Source: CAKZYD01 sp039814715 (GTDB taxonomy: Bacteria; Pseudomonadota; Alphaproteobacteria; Sphingomonadales; CAKZYD01). From it: a stretch of 64,000 bases of DNA. The position numbers were made by a program, and so were the translations under genes. The DNA lies in the NCBI GenBank assembly GCA_039814715.1, contig JBCCAR010000009.1, forward strand, positions 1 through 64,000, written 5' to 3'. Shown here piece after piece: positions 59,459-64,000 of the stretch. Below the pieces are notes generated by a model. The model was not told the origin of the DNA. It made no database searches and saw nothing but the letters and a program-made list of their open reading frames with translations. Every line of letters begins with the position of its first letter. Within the stretch, counting starts at the first letter, position 1.

Positions 59459-60264
59459 AAGGCAGGTTTATCCTGTATGGATTGCACGGTGTCGGCGTTG
59501 CGCTCAAAGATCAAAGCCAGACCGCGCAAGGTCAAATCGGTATCAACATGATCGATCACTTGGCTCTGCGTTTCAAATACGACAGCCAGGCCGCCTGTTG
59601 CAATCACAGTCATTGCCGCACCGAATTCAGCGGTTATGCGGTCAACCAAGCCTTCCAGAAGGCCAACATAGCCCCACATGACCCCAGACTGCATGGCTGT
59701 GATAGTTGATTTGCCAATAACCTGCCCTTGCCGGGGCACCTCAACAGCAATGCGCGGCAGTTTGGCTGCAGCGCGGTCCAAGGCGTCTATGGAGAGGTTA
59801 ATTCCTGGCGAAATAACGCCGCCCTCATAGTCGCCCGTTTGCGTGACCACATCGAAGGTCGTCGCTGTTCCAAAATCAATAATGATCAGCGGTCCGCTAT
59901 AGCGCGCATAGCCAGCGACAGCATTAACCAACCGGTCTGCGCCTGCTTCATTAGGGTTGGGCAGATTGACGTGGATGCCAAGCTCCACATTCTCTTCGCC
60001 GACAACGAGTGGCTCAACAGAGAAATAGGTGCGGCATAGCGAGCGCAACTGAAACAGTGTGGGGGGTACGACGGTTGCAATGATTGCCCCATCGATTGAC
60101 TTATGATCAAGTTTTGCCAAGCTCATCAGCTGGCTAATCCAAACCATGTATTCATCTGCTGTGCGCGCATTGGCTGTTGAAATTCGCCACTTATGGAGAA
60201 TTTTTTGGCCATCTAAGACGGCAAAAACAGTGTTGGTATTCCCGCTATCAATCGCTAGCAGCAT
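59455..60264 (-). CDS. coaX: Type III pantothenate kinase
   Basis: A 269-residue kinase of the ASKHA fold and the first step of CoA synthesis. Motifs: LLAIDSGNTNTVFAVLDG (phosphate loop), GADRLVNAVAGYARY with the catalytic aspartate, and IIDFGTATTFDVVTQTGDYEGGVISPGINLS. It overlaps birA by one base and rnj by four, so birA-coaX-rnj look cotranslated. Confidence 0.96.
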   Translation of the reverse strand: MLLAIDSGNTNTVFAVLDGQKILHKWRISTANARTADEYMVWISQLMSLAKLDHKSIDGAIIATVVPPTLFQLRSLCRTYFSVEPLVVGEENVELGIHVNLPNPNEAGADRLVNAVAGYARYSGPLIIIDFGTATTFDVVTQTGDYEGGVISPGINLSIDALDRAAAKLPRIAVEVPRQGQVIGKSTITAMQSGVMWGYVGLLEGLVDRITAEFGAAMTVIATGGLAVVFETQSQVIDHVDTDLTLRGLALIFERNADTVQSIQDKPAL

Positions 60265-61025
60265 TATGCGCTCTCCGCCAATGAGAGGAACGATAAGTCG
60301 CCAGCCTGAACCAAACAGGGCTGACCATTTGAGAGAGTCACAACCGCCTCCCCCGTCGCTTCTATACCGTCAAAGCGGCCTTCCCCTTTTCCGTCGATGA
60401 GAACGGGTTCATGTAGGCCGTAGGCAGCCAATTGCCATTCCCTTATAAATGCGTGCTGGTCCCTGCCCTGCCAAGCGACAATAGCCTGTTCTACCTTAGG
60501 CGCCAGGACGCGTAAAAACTGTTCCGGCTTTACTAAACCTGATGACGAGCCCTCGAAGACGCTACTCGTTTTCTGGCCATCAGGCGGCGGCGTCTCTATC
60601 AGGTTAACGCCGGCGCCCATAATGCCCCAAAACGCGCCATCCGCAGCCTTATGCGTTTCAATGAGAATGCCGGCAGCCTTTCCTTTGCCAATGAGAACAT
60701 CATTGGGCCATTTGCATAGCACTTGCTCTGGTCCCGTGTAAAAAGCCGATATAGCGTCCTTAACGGCGAGCCCAATGGCAAGCGATAGACCGTGAATGGC
60801 GGCGAGGTCCTGGCCGATCAGCCAGGTGTAGCTTCCCATAAAATTGCCGCGCCGCGACGACCAAGCCCGGCCTTGGCGACCGCGGCCATGTGTTTGGTCC
60901 CGGGCTATCACCCAGCGGGATGTCAGGTCGCCGCCAGCCAAAAGGCGGACCGCCTGCGCATTTGTGCTGTCTACTTCATCCAGCCAAATCGGCGTATCAG
61001 AAACGATCGGTTCGGGATGCGCCAT
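60264..61025 (-). CDS. birA: Biotin--[acetyl-CoA-carboxylase] ligase
   Basis: A 253-residue ligase without the N-terminal DNA-binding domain of E. coli BirA, so it is an enzyme only and not the biotin repressor. Biotin-binding motif GRGRQGRAWSSRRGNFMGSY; KWPNDVLIGKGKAAGILIE and GAGVNLIETPP follow. It attaches biotin to carboxylase carrier proteins. It begins 6 bp after nuoN, in the usual nuoN-birA-coaX-rnj order. Confidence 0.95.
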   Translation of the reverse strand: MAHPEPIVSDTPIWLDEVDSTNAQAVRLLAGGDLTSRWVIARDQTHGRGRQGRAWSSRRGNFMGSYTWLIGQDLAAIHGLSLAIGLAVKDAISAFYTGPEQVLCKWPNDVLIGKGKAAGILIETHKAADGAFWGIMGAGVNLIETPPPDGQKTSSVFEGSSSGLVKPEQFLRVLAPKVEQAIVAWQGRDQHAFIREWQLAAYGLHEPVLIDGKGEGRFDGIEATGEAVVTLSNGQPCLVQAGDLSFLSLAESA

Positions 61026-61031
61026 TCAGTC

Positions 61032-62492
61032 TCAGCTAAACGCCGCTGCTGCTGCTTGCGCGCTAGACCACAGCATTGGCCACACAATCACGAACGCAGG
61101 CGATGCAAATAAGGCTGCAGCAAGCATGACCAGACCTGACGGCAGGTCTTTTGTGCCTAGAATAGTCAGGTCGGCTTCATCAAAATACATAATCTTGATG
61201 ATGCGAAGATAATAGTAGGCTGCCACAGCGCTGCTGAGAGCGCCTATGACCGCAAGCCAATACATGTTCGCTTCGATAGCGGCTTGAAAGATAAAGAGCT
61301 TGCCAAAGAAGCCGGCAAAGGGCGGAAAGCCAAGCAAAGACAGCATGAAACACGCAAAGGCAAGCGCGAGCCACGGCTGGTGTTTACGCAGGCCGGCCAA
61401 GTCTTCAATCTTATCGGTTGAGCCGCTTTCCGTATTCATAGCCAAGATGCATGCAAATGCACCGATGGTCGTAATCATGTAAATCGCCATGTAAAAGGTC
61501 GTCGCAGCAATGGCTTCGGACGTTCCAACGGCAAGGCCGATTAACGCATAGCCCACATGGCCGATGGAGGAATAGGCCATAAGTCGCTTGATGCTGGTCT
61601 GCGGTATCGCGGCAAAGGAGCCTAAGACCATGGATAGCAAGGCAATGGCGTAGATAACTTGCGTCCACTGCGCCTCCAGCGCCGGCAGCGCATCCATGAT
61701 CACGCGAATAAAGAGCGCCATGGAGGCAATCTTGGGCGCGCCTGCAAAAAAGGCGGTCACTGGTGTGGGAGCACCTTCATACACATCCGGCGTCCACATG
61801 TGGAAAGGAACGGCGGAGACTTTGAACGCCAGACCTGCTAGTACGAAAACAAGGCCGAAGACGAGCCCAATACCGGGCAGTTTGCCGTCCAAAAGACCCG
61901 GCAATTCTTGGGCTAAGACAGCGAACGAGGTGGTGCCTGAGAAGCCATAAATGAGCGAAGAGCCGAACAGCAGCATGCCAGAGGCTACGGCGCCTAAGAC
62001 AAAATACTTCAGCCCAGCCTCAGTCGATAGCTTGCTATCACGGTCCAGCGCGGCGAGCACGTAGAGGCTCAGGCTCTGCAGTTCTAAACCGATATAGAGC
62101 GTTAAAAGAGAACCGGAGGACACCATGATGCACATGCCGATGGTGGCAAGAAGCATTAGCAAAGGTATCTCAAATCGCTCAAGTCCATTGCTGAGCAAAA
62201 ATGGACGCATCATGATGAGTGCAGCGAGCGACCCAATGAGGACAAGGGCCTTCATAAAGGACGTGAAGGCATCCACCACGAAGAGGTCTGAAAACGCTGA
62301 GGCCTCCCCCTTCACGACAAATAGCAGTGCGGCCAGCGCTGCCAGTAAGACAATGCCGACAAAGACGGTCACACGGCCAAAGCTCGCCTTTGGGCCTGTT
62401 CCCAAAACCCCGAGAACGATGGTAAGCAACGCGCCGCCCGCCAAAAGAAGCTCAGGCCATGCAGCCGTCCAATTTTCTACAGGACCGATCAT
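61032..62492 (-). CDS. nuoN: NADH-quinone oxidoreductase subunit N
   Basis: The 486-residue antiporter-like subunit of complex I with about 14 membrane helices. Motifs: LELQSLSLYVLAALDRDSKLSTEAGLKYFVLGAVASGMLLFGSSLIYG (in part), KVSAVPFHMWTPDVYEGAPTPVTAFFAGAPK with the pumping lysine and histidine, and IPQTSIKRLMAYSSIGHVGYALIG. Its start overlaps the nuoM stop (ATGA). It is the last gene of the nuo operon. Confidence 0.96.
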   Translation of the reverse strand: MIGPVENWTAAWPELLLAGGALLTIVLGVLGTGPKASFGRVTVFVGIVLLAALAALLFVVKGEASAFSDLFVVDAFTSFMKALVLIGSLAALIMMRPFLLSNGLERFEIPLLMLLATIGMCIMVSSGSLLTLYIGLELQSLSLYVLAALDRDSKLSTEAGLKYFVLGAVASGMLLFGSSLIYGFSGTTSFAVLAQELPGLLDGKLPGIGLVFGLVFVLAGLAFKVSAVPFHMWTPDVYEGAPTPVTAFFAGAPKIASMALFIRVIMDALPALEAQWTQVIYAIALLSMVLGSFAAIPQTSIKRLMAYSSIGHVGYALIGLAVGTSEAIAATTFYMAIYMITTIGAFACILAMNTESGSTDKIEDLAGLRKHQPWLALAFACFMLSLLGFPPFAGFFGKLFIFQAAIEANMYWLAVIGALSSAVAAYYYLRIIKIMYFDEADLTILGTKDLPSGLVMLAAALFASPAFVIVWPMLWSSAQAAAAAFS

Positions 62493-64000
62493 CGTGCTGC
62501 TGCCTTCTGCGCGGGGGCGCTATCGTCTCGCTGCGCTGTTGCTTTGTCCGTGCCGCCGCGCTCCATCTGTGTGATGAGCGTTTCCACAGGCACTTCGATG
62601 AAGTCCAGAAACGGCTTTGGATATATACCCATCCAAAGGACTAGTACGATCATGGGCGCAAACAGACCCCACTCGCGCGGCGACAAGTCGAGCATGCCCT
62701 TCAGGTCGTCTTTCTCCAGAGTTCCGAAGACCACGTTTTTATACAGCCGCCAAAGCATGTAGCCAGCGCCCAATATGAGCCCAATGGCTGCGCCAAACGC
62801 GATCCAGGAGCCGGATTCATAAGCGCCAACCAACACCAGAAATTCACCAACAAACCCACTCGTACCCGGCAAGCCAACGGACGCCATCGTAAAGACCATG
62901 AAGACGAGTGCATATTGGGGCATGATATTCACCAGCCCGCCATAGCGATCAATCATCCGGGTGTGGAGGCGGTCGTAGACAACACCCACGCACAAGAAAA
63001 GCGCGCCAGAGACGATCCCATGACTGAGCATTTGGAAGATGCTGCCTTCAAGGCCTTGCTGGTTAAAGGTGAACAGTCCGATGGTGACGAAACCCATATG
63101 CGCGACGGAAGAATACGCAATGAGCTTCTTCATGTCCTGCTGCACCAGGGCAACAAGCGAGGTGTAGATCACTGCAATGATGCTCATAACGAACACTAAA
63201 ATCGCCAAGTCATGGCTCGCATCAGGGAACATCGGTAGCGAGAACCGGATGAACCCGTAGCCGCCCATTTTCAAGAGCACCCCGGCCAAGATGACAGAGC
63301 CTGCTGTGGGCGCCTCCACATGGGCATCAGGGAGCCAGGTATGTACCGGCCACATTGGCATCTTCACGGCAAAACTGGCAAAGAAGGCAAGCCATAGCCA
63401 CGTCTGGGCGGTGTGCGAGAAATCAAATGTGAGAAGCGTTGGAATGTCGCTCGTTCCTGCCGTTATGACGATATAGAGCATCGCCAAAAGCATCAGCAGC
63501 GAGCCCGTGAGCGTATATAAAAAAAACTTAAAGCTGGCATACACACGCCGCGCGCCGCCCCAGACACCGATGATTAAGAACATTGGCACCAGACCGCCCT
63601 CAAAGAACACGTAGAACAAGAACACATCGAGCGAACAAAACACGCCGATCATGAGCGTTTCCATCACCAAAAAGGCGATCATGTATTCGCGCACCCGGTC
63701 TTGAATGGCAGACCAGCTGGCGATGATGCAGATCGGCATCAAGAAGGTCGTTAGCAGGATGAGCAGAACCGATATGCCGTCCACGCCGAGGTAATAATTA
63801 AAGAAGCCCGGAACGAGATCAATCTTTTTGACAAACTGAAAATCTGCATTCGATTGGTCATACCCAAACCATAGCATCAACGATAAAGCGAACGTAAAGA
63901 CGGAGGTCCAAAGCGCTGTCCACCGCATATTGCGCGCACTGTGCACCTGGTCCGCTGGAATGGTGAGCAGCATAGCTGCGCCGACAAGCGGCACGATCAG
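62489..64000 (-). CDS. nuoM: NADH-quinone oxidoreductase subunit M (5' end outside window)
   Basis: A proton-pumping antiporter-like subunit of complex I. The frame is open to the window edge (LIVPLVGAAMLLTIP), so only about 10 N-terminal residues are missing. Signatures: FYVFFEGGLVPMFLIIGVWGG with the key glutamate, AVKMPMWPVHTWLPDAHVEAPTAGSVILAGVLLKMGGYGFIRF (in part), and DMKKLIAYSSVAHMGFVTIG. The tail after residue 480 is Ala/Asp-rich. Confidence 0.96.
   Translation of the reverse strand: MIVPLVGAAMLLTIPADQVHSARNMRWTALWTSVFTFALSLMLWFGYDQSNADFQFVKKIDLVPGFFNYYLGVDGISVLLILLTTFLMPICIIASWSAIQDRVREYMIAFLVMETLMIGVFCSLDVFLFYVFFEGGLVPMFLIIGVWGGARRVYASFKFFLYTLTGSLLMLLAMLYIVITAGTSDIPTLLTFDFSHTAQTWLWLAFFASFAVKMPMWPVHTWLPDAHVEAPTAGSVILAGVLLKMGGYGFIRFSLPMFPDASHDLAILVFVMSIIAVIYTSLVALVQQDMKKLIAYSSVAHMGFVTIGLFTFNQQGLEGSIFQMLSHGIVSGALFLCVGVVYDRLHTRMIDRYGGLVNIMPQYALVFMVFTMASVGLPGTSGFVGEFLVLVGAYESGSWIAFGAAIGLILGAGYMLWRLYKNVVFGTLEKDDLKGMLDLSPREWGLFAPMIVLVLWMGIYPKPFLDFIEVPVETLITQMERGGTDKATAQRDDSAPAQKAAAR

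Noticed and set aside
1..64000. CRISPR arrays, rRNA, tRNA, complete insertion sequences, prophage genes
   Set aside because: No regularly spaced repeats, no cloverleaf in any gap, and no transposase or phage proteins were found by reading.

Overview
The window reads as a conserved chromosomal stretch of an alphaproteobacterium with middling GC content. The gene orders pdhA-pdhB-pdhC-lpd, trpG-trpD-trpC-moaC-moeA-lexA-comEC-gltX-gltA, dnaE-rpsB-tsf-pyrH-frr-uppS-cdsA-dxr-rseP-bamA-skp-fabZ and nuoM-nuoN-birA-coaX-rnj-DUF1467-proS-lolC-lolD are typical of that class. So are a lipoyl domain on the E1-beta subunit, a prolyl-tRNA synthetase of about 440 residues, and a LexA box of the GTTC-N7-GTTC type. 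I cannot assign an order or genus.

Layout. Bases 1-5532 are accessory: an unidentified fragment abuts an amine dehydrogenase heavy-chain gene (mauB type) that loses its 3' part at about base 338. Next come a TetR regulator, mauD, mauE, a membrane protein and a porin of the alginate-export family. From 5566 to 13448 lies the pyruvate dehydrogenase operon with ftsB and enolase, interrupted by a DUF559 gene and a small AT-rich gene. From 13591 to 20176 are an amidase, a 268-bp nested palindromic element, two tandem MscS-like channels and a CaiB-type CoA-transferase. From 20173 to 38140 are pyrG, secG, tpiA, ppiD, tryptophan and molybdopterin genes, lexA, comEC, gltX and gltA. From 38201 to 56872 is a long minus-strand block for envelope assembly, isoprenoids, translation, replication and lipoprotein sorting. 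From 56945 to the end are a candidate small RNA, rnj, coaX, birA and the last two genes of complex I.

The main biological observation is negative and consistent at two loci. Genes for lipid A (lpxD, lpxA, lpxI, lpxB) are missing from their usual place around fabZ, and kdsA is missing from its usual place between pyrG and eno. BamA, Skp, RseP and LolCD are kept. This suggests relocation or loss of lipopolysaccharide synthesis.

The other structures worth attention are a 268-bp element with 36-bp terminal inverted repeats and two internal hairpin arms, four copies of a 32-36 bp GC-rich palindrome set as two inverted pairs in the pdh operon (one pair translated inside pdhC), a paired inverted repeat that may be the operator of the TetR regulator, a terminator hairpin inside the rpsB leader, and a candidate small RNA of about 110 nt near 57.4 kb. 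I found no rRNA, tRNA, CRISPR array or complete insertion sequence. The window ends inside nuoM.
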